Made by a program: the position numbers and the translations under genes. A stretch of 64,000 nucleotides of DNA. Origin: Rufibacter latericius (GTDB lineage Bacteria > Bacteroidota > Bacteroidia > Cytophagales > Hymenobacteraceae). The stretch covers positions 124,001 through 188,000 of the forward strand of contig NZ_RJJD01000003.1 of assembly GCF_003721515.1 (NCBI RefSeq), in the 5' to 3' direction. Position 1 is the first letter of the stretch. The number at the start of each line of letters is the position of its first letter. The notes under the pieces were generated by a model, which saw only the letters and a list, made by a program, of their open reading frames with translations, did not search any database and was not told where the DNA came from. This document shows, in pieces, positions 52,447 through 60,069 of this stretch.

Positions 52447-53829
52447 ATGAGTACAGAGGCGTATAAACACATTCACATGATTGCCATTGGGGGTAGCATT
52501 ATGCATAACCTCGCCCTGGCATTGCACCGGAAAGGCCTGAAAGTTACAGGCTCAGACGATGAGATTTTTGAACCGGCCAAAGGCCGATTAGCCGCCGAAG
52601 GGTTGCTCCCCGAAGCCGAAGGCTGGTTCCCCGAAAAGCTTCATTCCACCCCCGATGCCGTGATTGTGGGTATGCACGCCCGCCCGGACAATCCCGAGCT
52701 GCTCTACGCGCAGGAACACAACATTCCTATTTTCTCTTTCCCTGAGTTCATCTACGAGCAGTCCAAAAACAAGCAGCGCATTGTCATTGCGGGCAGCCAC
52801 GGCAAGACGTCTATCACGTCTGTCATTCTGCACGTGCTCAAATACCACAACCGCAAGTTTGATTACGCGGTAGGTGCCCAGCTGGAAGGTTTTGACCTGA
52901 TGGTGAAACTCACGGAGGAGGCTCCCATCATCGTGATTGAAGGTGATGAGTACCTGTCCTCGCCTATCCAGCGCGTGCCGAAGATTCATAAGTACCACCA
53001 CCACATCGGGGTGATCAGCGGCATCAGCTGGGACCACATCAACGTGTTCCCCACGGAGGAAAACTACCGCGAGCAGTTCCGAATTTTCGTGGACATGACG
53101 CCCAAGGCCGGTACCCTCATTTACAACCAGGACGATGAGCAGGTGCAGGAAGTGTGCGTGCCCAATAACTCGGATGTGAACTACATTGGCTACACCATCC
53201 ACGAGCACAAAATAAAGAAAAGTGGCAAAACCGTGCTTAAAACCAAGAAGGACGATGTAGAAATCCAGCTTTTCGGGGAGCACAACCTGCGGAACATCAG
53301 CGCCGCAAAGGAAGTTTGCAAGCAAATCGGCATCAAAGGACAAGCCTTCTATGAGGCTCTGGCTACCTTCAAAGGAGCCGCCCGCCGTTTAGAGAAAATA
53401 GGCGAAAACGAGCACACGCTGGTTTACAAAGATTTCGCGCACGCACCGTCTAAACTGAAAGCCACGTCTGAGGCTCTGAAGAAACAATTCCCGGACAGAA
53501 AACTTATTGCCTGCTTGGAACTGCACACTTTCAGCAGCCTGAACAAAGACTTCCTGCCTCAATACAAAGGCACCTTCCTGTCGCCGGATGTGAAGATTGT
53601 CTACTTCAACCCGAAAACGCTGGAGCACAAACGCATGCCTCCACTTGACCCGCAGGATTTGAAGGCAGCTTTCGGCGATGAAGGAATCGAGGTGTACACC
53701 GATAACCAGGCCCTGCAGGAGTATCTGCTCAACAACAACTGGAAAGACAAAAACCTGCTTATGATGACGTCCGGCAACTTCGGGAACCTGGACTTGCAGC
53801 AGTTGGCAGATACCATTACCGCTTCCTAA
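52447..53829 (+). CDS. mpl: UDP-MurNAc:L-Ala-gamma-D-Glu-mDAP ligase (murein recycling)
   Basis: Reattaches recycled murein tripeptide to UDP-MurNAc, saving peptidoglycan precursors. 460 residues, Mur-ligase fold. N-terminal Rossmann HMIAIGGSIMHNLALAL, ATP loop IAGSHGKTSIT (about 114-124), VIEGDEYLSSPIQRVPK metal-binding segment, HHIGVISGISWDHINVFPTEE, and YKDFAHAPSKLKATSEALK of the third domain. The SSPIQRVPK stretch favours Mpl over MurC. The exonuclease gene starts 10 bp downstream, so the two are probably cotranscribed. Confidence 0.93.
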   Translation: MSTEAYKHIHMIAIGGSIMHNLALALHRKGLKVTGSDDEIFEPAKGRLAAEGLLPEAEGWFPEKLHSTPDAVIVGMHARPDNPELLYAQEHNIPIFSFPEFIYEQSKNKQRIVIAGSHGKTSITSVILHVLKYHNRKFDYAVGAQLEGFDLMVKLTEEAPIIVIEGDEYLSSPIQRVPKIHKYHHHIGVISGISWDHINVFPTEENYREQFRIFVDMTPKAGTLIYNQDDEQVQEVCVPNNSDVNYIGYTIHEHKIKKSGKTVLKTKKDDVEIQLFGEHNLRNISAAKEVCKQIGIKGQAFYEALATFKGAARRLEKIGENEHTLVYKDFAHAPSKLKATSEALKKQFPDRKLIACLELHTFSSLNKDFLPQYKGTFLSPDVKIVYFNPKTLEHKRMPPLDPQDLKAAFGDEGIEVYTDNQALQEYLLNNNWKDKNLLMMTSGNFGNLDLQQLADTITAS

Positions 53830-53839
53830 AACCTCGTCA

Positions 53840-54661
53840 ATGAAATTACATCTGCGCAAACCCATCGTCTTCTTTGACCTGGAAACCACGGGAGTGGACA
53901 TTTGCCGCGACCGAATCGTGGAAATCAGTATGTTGAAGGTGATGCCCAATGGCGAGGAAATCCTCAAGACCACCCGCGTCAACCCCACCATTCCTATTCC
54001 CATTGAGTCCAGCATGATCCACAAGATCTACGACGATGACGTGGCCGACTGCCCTACTTTCGCCAAGCTGGCGCGGTGGCTGGATGATTTCTTGCGCGGC
54101 TGTGACCTGGGTGGCTTCAACCTCATCAAGTTTGATATTCCCCTGCTCGCCGAGGAGTTCTTGCGCGTAGACATAGACTTTGACATTGAGAACCGCTCTA
54201 TTGTGGACGTGTGCCGCATCTTCCATATGATGGAACAGCGCACGCTCTCGGCGGCCTACAAGTTCTACTGCAACAAGCCCTTAGAAAACGCCCACAGCGC
54301 AGAAGCAGATAACATTGCCACTTACGAGATTCTGAAAGCTCAAGTAGAAAAGTACGAGCAAGTGCCTCTTCCGGGCGCCGAAGACCAAGCAATTTTCCCC
54401 GTACAGAACGATATGCAGGCCCTGCATAAATTCACCTTCCAGAAAACCGCAGATTTGGCTGGCCGAATTGTGTTTAACAATAACGGCGTGGAAGTCTTCA
54501 ATTTTGGAAAACACAAAAACGTGTCGGTGGTAGATGTGCTCAAGAAAGAACCCAGCTACTATGACTGGATGATGAAAGGCGATTTCCCGTTGTATACCAA
54601 GAAGGTGCTGACTCGCATCAAGCTTAGAGGCGCTTTGCAGCAAACAGCTTTGAAGCTGTGA
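53840..54661 (+). CDS. DEDDh 3'-5' exonuclease (DnaQ/ExoX type)
   Basis: 273 residues. ExoI motif FFDLETTGVD with catalytic Asp13 and Glu15; ExoII GGFNLIKFDIPLLAEEF; ExoIII LENAHSAEADNIATYEIL with the DEDDh histidine and Asp. A C-terminal ~60-residue piece (NGVEVFNFGKHKNVSVVDVLKKEPSYYDWMMKGDFP) resembles the small domain found at the end of ExoX-like proteins. A stand-alone proofreading- or repair-type nuclease rather than the polymerase III epsilon subunit is likely. Second gene after mpl. Confidence 0.9.
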   Translation: MKLHLRKPIVFFDLETTGVDICRDRIVEISMLKVMPNGEEILKTTRVNPTIPIPIESSMIHKIYDDDVADCPTFAKLARWLDDFLRGCDLGGFNLIKFDIPLLAEEFLRVDIDFDIENRSIVDVCRIFHMMEQRTLSAAYKFYCNKPLENAHSAEADNIATYEILKAQVEKYEQVPLPGAEDQAIFPVQNDMQALHKFTFQKTADLAGRIVFNNNGVEVFNFGKHKNVSVVDVLKKEPSYYDWMMKGDFPLYTKKVLTRIKLRGALQQTALKL

Positions 54662-54690
54662 TCAGAATCAGCTTATGAGGCTTTAAAAAT

Positions 54691-54726
54691 CCTTTAAAAG
54701 CCATTTTCTAAAAACTGCCAATAAAC
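54691..54726. repeat. HC36 palindrome
   Basis: CCTTTAAAAGCC, ATTTTC, AAAAACTGCC, AATAAAC in 36 nt, overlapping the left end of the next terminator. Convergent space. Confidence 0.65.
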
Positions 54727-54763
54727 AGAAAGGCCTCTTTCATATGAAAGAGGCCTTTCTGTT
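54724..54763. terminator. 40-nt perfect palindromic terminator
   Basis: Arms 54724-54743 and 54744-54763 are perfectly complementary, so the hairpin has a minimal loop. Serves the exonuclease gene and the minus-strand M48 unit. Confidence 0.88.
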
Positions 54764-54782
54764 AAGGAGTATCAAAGGGATC

Positions 54783-54860
54783 CTACCTTGCTTTGTCAGA
54801 CTTCAACAAGAGCGCTATCAGGACAGCGCTGAAGATAAACCATTTGGTTCTGGCTTTCAT
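54783..54860 (-). CDS. Possible 25-residue membrane microprotein after the M48 gene
   Basis: Frame MKARTKWFIFSAVLIALLLKSDKAR-stop (broken here as MKARTKW, FIFSAVLIALLL, KSDKAR) begins 3 nt after the M48 peptidase stop and ends just before the shared terminator. It has a basic start, a 12-residue hydrophobic run and a charged end, like a short transmembrane or signal-anchor peptide. Could be a chance frame; position and composition make it worth listing. Confidence 0.35.
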   Translation of the reverse strand: MKARTKWFIFSAVLIALLLKSDKAR

Positions 54861-54863
54861 GGC

Positions 54864-55664
54864 TTAGCGTGCTTTGTAGTATTTTTTGGCCTCAGGCATG
54901 TTCTTCTGGATATCCGCGATACGGGTTTCGTTGGAAGGGTGCGTACTCAGGAACTCTGGTGTTGACTGACCGTTGCTGGCGGCGGCCATACGCTCCCAGA
55001 AAGAAACAGCAGACTCAGGGTTGTAACCGGCCATGGACATAAAGATCAAGCCTAAGCGGTCGGCCTCTGATTCCTGGGTACGCCCGAACTTCATCAGACC
55101 TACGCCGGCACCGATACCATAAGCAGTATTAATCACCTGGGATGAAGCGCCTCCGCCTAAAGATCCTAAAGTTGCTCCCCCGAACTCAGCGGCCAACTGC
55201 TGGCTGATGCGCTCATTGGAGTGCTTGGCAATGGCGTGAGCAATCTCATGGCCCATAACCACGGCTAAACCGGTTTCGTTTTGCGTGATCGGAAGCAGCC
55301 CAGTGTAAACTGCGGTTTTACCACCTGCCATGGCGAAGGCGTTTTGTTGTTTGTCGTCCTGGATCAGGTTGAACTCCCACTGGTAGCCCTCCAGCTGCGC
55401 AGAGGCACCTTGCTGCCGCATAAAGCTTTCCACGGCCTGTTGGATTCGCTGACCTACCCGTTTCACCATAGCGGTCTGGGTGGCGTTGGTGGAGAGTTTG
55501 CTTTGCTTCATCAGGTCACTATAGGCCTGGAAAGACATCTGGATCACCTCTTGGTCACCCACCAACGATAATTGCCGACGGCCGGTGATGGGAACGGTGG
55601 TACACCCTACCATCAGCAGAACCGCCAATGTGAGGAGTGCATTTCTAAACATGCTCATTTTCAT
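54864..55664 (-). CDS. M48 family metallopeptidase lipoprotein
   Basis: 266 residues from ATG 55664. Lipoprotein signal LLMVGC (Cys at about 20), then TTVPITGRRQLSLV, a start shared with BepA/LoiP-like proteins. Zinc motif MGHEIAHAIAKHS and the third ligand in ESEADRLGLIFM are intact. STHPSNETRIADI is typical of the C-terminus. Probably an outer-membrane or periplasmic quality-control protease. A TAGATTTG -7 element lies on the minus strand at 55786-55779, giving a ~110-nt leader. Confidence 0.92.
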   Translation of the reverse strand: MKMSMFRNALLTLAVLLMVGCTTVPITGRRQLSLVGDQEVIQMSFQAYSDLMKQSKLSTNATQTAMVKRVGQRIQQAVESFMRQQGASAQLEGYQWEFNLIQDDKQQNAFAMAGGKTAVYTGLLPITQNETGLAVVMGHEIAHAIAKHSNERISQQLAAEFGGATLGSLGGGASSQVINTAYGIGAGVGLMKFGRTQESEADRLGLIFMSMAGYNPESAVSFWERMAAASNGQSTPEFLSTHPSNETRIADIQKNMPEAKKYYKAR

Positions 55665-55847
55665 AGATAGGTTAAGAGTAATACAATTTAGATCCTGCCG
55701 CGGCACTGCCTCTGTCTAGGAACGATGACCTATACGGAGATTCGAAGACAAAGTGTTGAGCTCTCCAGAATCCGGGCGCAAATCTATTAAGTATCCTCTA
55801 TACAATTCCATGCCAATTTTATTTTTGCCTATCTCTTTTTGCCAAGC

Positions 55848-55878
55848 TTGAGGCGAGCACGAGAAAGTCCTATCTTTG
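55848..55878 (+). promoter_or_regulatory. Promoter of the FAH-family gene
   Basis: TTG at 55848-55850, 20-nt spacer, TATCTTTG at 55871-55878; close to consensus and 17 nt before the ATG. Confidence 0.7.
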
Positions 55879-55895
55879 AAAACAAAAATTTAGCC

Positions 55896-56507
55896 ATGAA
55901 AATACTTGCCATAGGTCGTAACTACGCTGAACATATTGCTGAGCTGAAAAACGAGGTACCCGATGAACCCGTGATCTTTTTCAAACCCGACACCGCCGTT
56001 CTGCGCAACAACGAACCCTTCTACTTCCCTGACTACAGCACTGATATCCATTACGAGGTAGAACTGGTGCTGCGCATCAGCAAAGAAGGCAAGAACATCC
56101 AGCCAAAGTTCGCCAGTAAGTATTTCGATGGCATTGGCATAGGCATTGATTTTACCGCCCGGGATTTGCAAACTAAGGCTAAAACTAAGGGTTTGCCATG
56201 GACGCTGGCAAAAGGCTTCAACGGCTCTGCCCCCATCTCAGACTTTTTACCGGTTGAAGAATTCGCCGCCTTTGATAACATTAATTTCGGGTTGAAACTG
56301 AACGGCGAGCTGAAGCAACAGGGAAATTCTGGCATGATGATCCATGACTTTGGCGCGATTCTGGCGTATATGTCCCGATTTATCACGCTAAAGAAAGGCG
56401 ACCTTATCTTCACCGGTACTCCGGCAGGCGTTGGCCCCGTTAAAATAGGAGACCGACTTGAGGCGTTTATCGAAGACAAAAACCTATTGAATTTTGAAGT
56501 TAAATAG
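55896..56507 (+). CDS. Fumarylacetoacetate hydrolase family protein
   Basis: 203 residues from ATG 55896 (an earlier frame at 55839 overlaps the promoter). Short FAH type: MKILAIGRNYAEHIAELKNE, metal ligands around STDIHYEVELVLRI and GIGIDFTARDLQ, and the C-terminal RFITLKKGDLIFTGTPAGVGPV signature. Members act on acylpyruvates or oxaloacetate as well as fumarylacetoacetate. The substrate is unassigned. Its length and its distance from hppD argue against it being the tyrosine-pathway FAH. The M23 gene overlaps its end by 14 nt. Confidence 0.88.
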   Translation: MKILAIGRNYAEHIAELKNEVPDEPVIFFKPDTAVLRNNEPFYFPDYSTDIHYEVELVLRISKEGKNIQPKFASKYFDGIGIGIDFTARDLQTKAKTKGLPWTLAKGFNGSAPISDFLPVEEFAAFDNINFGLKLNGELKQQGNSGMMIHDFGAILAYMSRFITLKKGDLIFTGTPAGVGPVKIGDRLEAFIEDKNLLNFEVK

Positions 56508-58419
56508 ATTCCGCTCACTTGTAGTAGCTTTTCTGGTGGGAAGTAGCGGGGCTGCCCTAGGGCAGGCCCCGGCGCCGGCTTCGGCTCCTGTAGCTCCTTT
56601 CGCTGCCAACCCGTTTACCTTTCCCATTAAACCCGGCACCCAGAACTTCCTTTCGGGGAGCATGGGCGAGATCAGGCCCAACCACTTCCACGGGGGAATT
56701 GACATTAAGACCGAGGGCAAAATTGGCTTGCCCGTGTACGCTGCCGGCGATGGCTATATCTCGCGCGTGAAGGTTTCCAGCTACGGGTACGGGTACCTGA
56801 TCTATGTGACCCACCCGAACGGACTGGTGACCACGTACGCACACTTGCACCACTTTGCCCCGGCGCTGGCCGACTACATGCTGGGTATGCAATACCAGAA
56901 AAAAGCGTTTGATGTGGATGCGTTCTTCAATGAGGCCCAGTTTCCGGTGAAGAAAGGCGACATCATTGCTTACTCAGGGAACACCGGGGGCTCGGGCGGA
57001 CCGCACCTGCACTTTGAGGTACGAGATGCCAAGGACAACCTGCTTAACCCATTGCGCTACGGCTTCACCGAGATCATAGACCATATCCCGCCTACCGTTT
57101 ACAACTTCGCCCTGAATCCTCAAAGCCTGGATGCCCGGGTGAACGGCGAATTCCTGCGCCGCGAGTTTACCCCTGTTAAGGAAGGCAACATCTACTCCAT
57201 TCGGGATACCATCTCGGCTGCGGGCTTGCTGGGGCTGGAGATTCAAGCCATTGACCAGTACAACGGGGCAGCGAATACCAACGGCGTGCAAGCCATGGAA
57301 CTCAAGATCAACGGCGAACCGGTGTACCGGCATACCATTGACGGTGTTCCCTTTGACAAGCAGCGGCAGGTGTCGGCGCACATCAACTATCCGGTTATTA
57401 AACTTAAGAACCGTGCGTTCCAGCGGCTGTACGTAGTGGATGGCAATACTTTGCCCATTTATGAGGTAGACCAAACCCGCGGCCGCTTCCGGATTGAGGA
57501 AGGCAAAGTCTACGAAGTCTTAGTTGATCTCTCGGATTCCTACAAAAACGTATCCCAGCTGCGTTTCCATATCAAAGGGGAAAGTAGTGCCTACAAAGCC
57601 CTAGGTACCCCGGTGGTTTCTACTCCTAAAATTGGGCATGAGGTAGTAGAGAGTATCCTGAAAGTCACGGTCGCAGATACGGCCAAAGCACCCCGTAACC
57701 TGGACTTGTACATGGGGAACTACAAATATGCAGTCATCCCCTCGTACACCACCAAAGCAGGATCGGTGTACCTATATAATATGATCGGTGGCTTGCCAGA
57801 CTCCGCTGAGGTAGCGGGTACGCGCGTTCGGTTCCCCTTCAGCCACCTGGTACCGCCGGGCACCGAGTACCTGTACTCTAACCGGTTTATGGACATTACC
57901 TTCGGAAAGAACTCGCTGTATGACACCTTGATCCTTCAAGCCAGCCGTGATGCGCAGGATGTCTTCAGCATCAACAATCCGTTGACCACACTCTTTCAAC
58001 CGGCTAAAGTAACCCTTCGTCCTTCGAAACTTCCAGTAGACAAAACCAAGGCGGCTGTGTACGCATTGGGCTGGGGCAAAGGAGCCGGCTTCCTGGGCGG
58101 AACCTGGAACGGAGACGCCATCACCTTCAGCGCAAAAGACCTGGGCAAGTTCAAAGTCTTAACGGATACTGTCGCGCCCACCATCAAATTAACGAGCAAA
58201 TCGGCTAACCAAATCAGCTTCAGGATCTGGGATAATTTGTCGGGGATTGCGTCCTGGTCCTGTGAAGTGAACGGCCAATGGCTTCTCCTGAAATGGGAGC
58301 ACAAAAACTCCACGCTCACCTCAGAGAAATTAGATAAAACTGTACCTTTGGCCGGAGAGGTGGTTTTGCGCGTGAAAGATGCCATGGGCAACGAAGCCGT
58401 TTACACTACCAAGATTTAA
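56494..58419 (+). CDS. M23 (LytM) family metallopeptidase with long C-terminal region
   Basis: 641 residues from a TTG at 56494 (no better ATG), overlapping the preceding stop, so translational coupling is likely. Signal peptide about 1-24 (SSGAALGQ), Ala/Pro linker, then the LytM domain with zinc motifs NHFHGGIDIK (about 67-76) and GGPHLHFEV (about 168-176). The remaining ~440 residues are beta-rich Ig-like modules without a recognised signature. Probably a periplasmic murein hydrolase or a non-catalytic activator, though the visible ligands suggest it is active. Confidence 0.88.
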   Translation: MKLNRFRSLVVAFLVGSSGAALGQAPAPASAPVAPFAANPFTFPIKPGTQNFLSGSMGEIRPNHFHGGIDIKTEGKIGLPVYAAGDGYISRVKVSSYGYGYLIYVTHPNGLVTTYAHLHHFAPALADYMLGMQYQKKAFDVDAFFNEAQFPVKKGDIIAYSGNTGGSGGPHLHFEVRDAKDNLLNPLRYGFTEIIDHIPPTVYNFALNPQSLDARVNGEFLRREFTPVKEGNIYSIRDTISAAGLLGLEIQAIDQYNGAANTNGVQAMELKINGEPVYRHTIDGVPFDKQRQVSAHINYPVIKLKNRAFQRLYVVDGNTLPIYEVDQTRGRFRIEEGKVYEVLVDLSDSYKNVSQLRFHIKGESSAYKALGTPVVSTPKIGHEVVESILKVTVADTAKAPRNLDLYMGNYKYAVIPSYTTKAGSVYLYNMIGGLPDSAEVAGTRVRFPFSHLVPPGTEYLYSNRFMDITFGKNSLYDTLILQASRDAQDVFSINNPLTTLFQPAKVTLRPSKLPVDKTKAAVYALGWGKGAGFLGGTWNGDAITFSAKDLGKFKVLTDTVAPTIKLTSKSANQISFRIWDNLSGIASWSCEVNGQWLLLKWEHKNSTLTSEKLDKTVPLAGEVVLRVKDAMGNEAVYTTKI

Positions 58420-58420
58420 T

Positions 58421-58554
58421 ATTGTTGATTGTTTATTTAGTCTGGGAGGGTAATTCAACCATCTCATAGATTTGTAAACTGTTTCAAGGCAGTTTTCCTA
58501 AAATCAGGCCTAAAACGGGTATAATAGATAGCTCCAGCAATTAACAATCAACAA
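58421..58554. repeat. Inverted AT-rich arms around an HC36 copy
   Basis: TTGTTGATTGTT at 58422-58433 is the inverse complement of AACAATCAACAA at 58543-58554. The space between holds the HC36 copy at 58481-58516. Short direct copies of TAACAA(T/C) also fill 58541-58570. Confidence 0.5.
58481..58516. repeat. HC36 palindrome
   Basis: GTTTCAAGGC, AGTTTTCC, AAAATCAGGCC, TAAAAC in 36 nt, between two plus-strand genes; among the copies closest to consensus. Confidence 0.8.
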
Positions 58555-58577
58555 CTAACAATTAACAATTAAAAAGC

Positions 58578-59024
58578 ATGCTACAGATAGGTGATGCGGC
58601 CCCAGATTTCGAGGTGAAAGACCAGAACGGATTGCCGGTGAAAATGGGTGACTTCAGGGGAAAGAAAGTGGTGCTCTACTTCTACCCCAAAGACGATACT
58701 CCCGGCTGTACGGCCCAGGCTTGTAACTTGCGCGACAACTATGATGCGTTGCTGGCCAAAGGCTTCGTGGTGTTGGGGGTGAGCGTAGACGATGAGAAAT
58801 CGCACCAGAAATTCATCCAGAAGTTTGATCTGCCTTTTCCTCTGTTAGCCGATACCGAGCACGAGATCGTGGAGAAGTACGGGGTATGGCAAGAGAAAAA
58901 CATGTACGGCCGCAAGTACATGGGCACCATGCGCTACACCTTCGTGATAGATGAAGAAGGCACCATCGAAGACATCATCACCAAAGTAGATACCAAGAAC
59001 CATACGGCGCAACTCCTGAAATAA
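58578..59024 (+). CDS. bcp: Thioredoxin-dependent thiol peroxidase (peroxiredoxin Q/Bcp)
   Basis: 148 residues, typical of PrxQ. Reduces hydrogen and organic peroxides. Peroxidatic Cys44 in PKDDTPGCTAQAC and probable resolving Cys49 five residues later, the atypical two-Cys arrangement of the family. FDLPFPLLADTEHEIVEKYGVW and MRYTFVIDEEGTI complete the fold. Cytosolic, no signal. Followed by a terminator and an HC36 copy. Confidence 0.95.
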   Translation: MLQIGDAAPDFEVKDQNGLPVKMGDFRGKKVVLYFYPKDDTPGCTAQACNLRDNYDALLAKGFVVLGVSVDDEKSHQKFIQKFDLPFPLLADTEHEIVEKYGVWQEKNMYGRKYMGTMRYTFVIDEEGTIEDIITKVDTKNHTAQLLK

Positions 59025-59028
59025 AAGC

Positions 59029-59067
59029 AAGGGGCCGCTTTTTCCGTAAAGGGGAAGGCGGCCCCTT
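59029..59067 (+). terminator. Terminator after bcp
   Basis: AAGGGGCCGC from 59029 pairs with GCGGCCCCTT ending at 59067, with an internal bulge. TTTGTGTTTC follows and enters an HC36 copy. Confidence 0.75.
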
Positions 59068-59070
59068 TGT

Positions 59071-59106
59071 GTTTCTGGCCTTCTTTCAGGAAAACGAGCC
59101 AGAAGC
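59071..59106. repeat. HC36 palindrome
   Basis: GTTTCTGGCC, TCTTTCAGG, AAAACGAGCCAG, AAGC in 36 nt, immediately right of a terminator, between plus-strand genes. Confidence 0.7.
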
Positions 59107-59164
59107 AGAGTTGACGCAAATTTCCTTTCAGAATTTCAACCCATTACCTCACCTTAGGAATCAT

Positions 59165-60022
59165 ATGAACCCATTCAACTACGACGCGGATCAACTGCTG
59201 AACGTGGCGCACCAGGTACGCCGCGACATTGTGCGCATGGTACATGCCGTGAACTCGGGGCACCCGGGCGGCTCCCTTGGCTGCACCGAATTCCTGGTTT
59301 CGCTGTACTTCCGGCAGATGACCCACAAGCCCGAGTTTGACATGAACGGCATCGGCGAGGACCTGTTCTTTTTGTCAAACGGCCACATCTCTCCGGTTTG
59401 GTACAGCACCCTGGCTCGCGCCGGGTATTTTGACCCCGAAGAATTGGCTACGTTCCGTAAGTTGAATTCTCGTTTGCAAGGCCACCCCGCCACCGAGGAG
59501 CATTTACCGGGCATCCGGATTGCATCTGGTTCTTTAGGCCAGGGTCCGTCGGTTGCCATTGGCGCGGCGCAGGTGAAAAAACTGAACGGCGATGATAAAT
59601 TGGTGTACGTGCTCACCGGCGACGGCGAACTGGAGGAAGGCCAAATCTGGGAAGCCGCCATGTACGCCGCCCACCACAAAGTAGACAACTTCATCTGGAC
59701 CGTAGACTACAACGGTCAGCAGATTGATGGTCCGGTGGATGCCGTGATGAGTTTGGGCAACTTGCGCGCCAAGTTTGAGGCTTTCGGCTGGAAAGTGCTG
59801 CACTGCGAGAATGGCAACGACTTTGCGCAACTGCTACCCGTTCTGGACGAAGCCAAAGCCTTAACTGGCCAAGGTGTTCCCATCTGTATCCTTATGAATA
59901 CCCAGATGGGCTACGGTGTGGACTTCATGATGGGCTCCCACAAATGGCATGGCGTAGCGCCCAATGATGCGCAGTTGGAGCAGGCCCTGGTTCAACTCAA
60001 GGAAACCCTCAACGATTATTAA
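59165..60022 (+). CDS. Transketolase, N-terminal (TPP-binding) subunit
   Basis: 285 residues from ATG 59165. One half of a two-gene transketolase, which moves two-carbon units in the pentose phosphate pathway. RDIVRMVHAVNSGHPGGSLG, YLSNGH-type FFLSNGHISP, ASGSLGQGPSVAIGAA, and the TPP-Mg motif GDGELEEGQIWEA...VDYNGQQ. The partner subunit lies 1.45 kb downstream at 61469. A VWA-domain gene separates them. All three genes are in the same direction with little or no spacing. Confidence 0.92.
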   Translation: MNPFNYDADQLLNVAHQVRRDIVRMVHAVNSGHPGGSLGCTEFLVSLYFRQMTHKPEFDMNGIGEDLFFLSNGHISPVWYSTLARAGYFDPEELATFRKLNSRLQGHPATEEHLPGIRIASGSLGQGPSVAIGAAQVKKLNGDDKLVYVLTGDGELEEGQIWEAAMYAAHHKVDNFIWTVDYNGQQIDGPVDAVMSLGNLRAKFEAFGWKVLHCENGNDFAQLLPVLDEAKALTGQGVPICILMNTQMGYGVDFMMGSHKWHGVAPNDAQLEQALVQLKETLNDY

Positions 60023-60069
60023 TAAAGAGCAGGCAGGTGCCTTCGGGTGCCTGCCGTTTTTTCTGCGGA

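Noticed and set aside
54744-54965. 73-codon plus-strand frame after the exonuclease
   Set aside because: Starts inside the terminator palindrome and runs antisense into the M48 gene.
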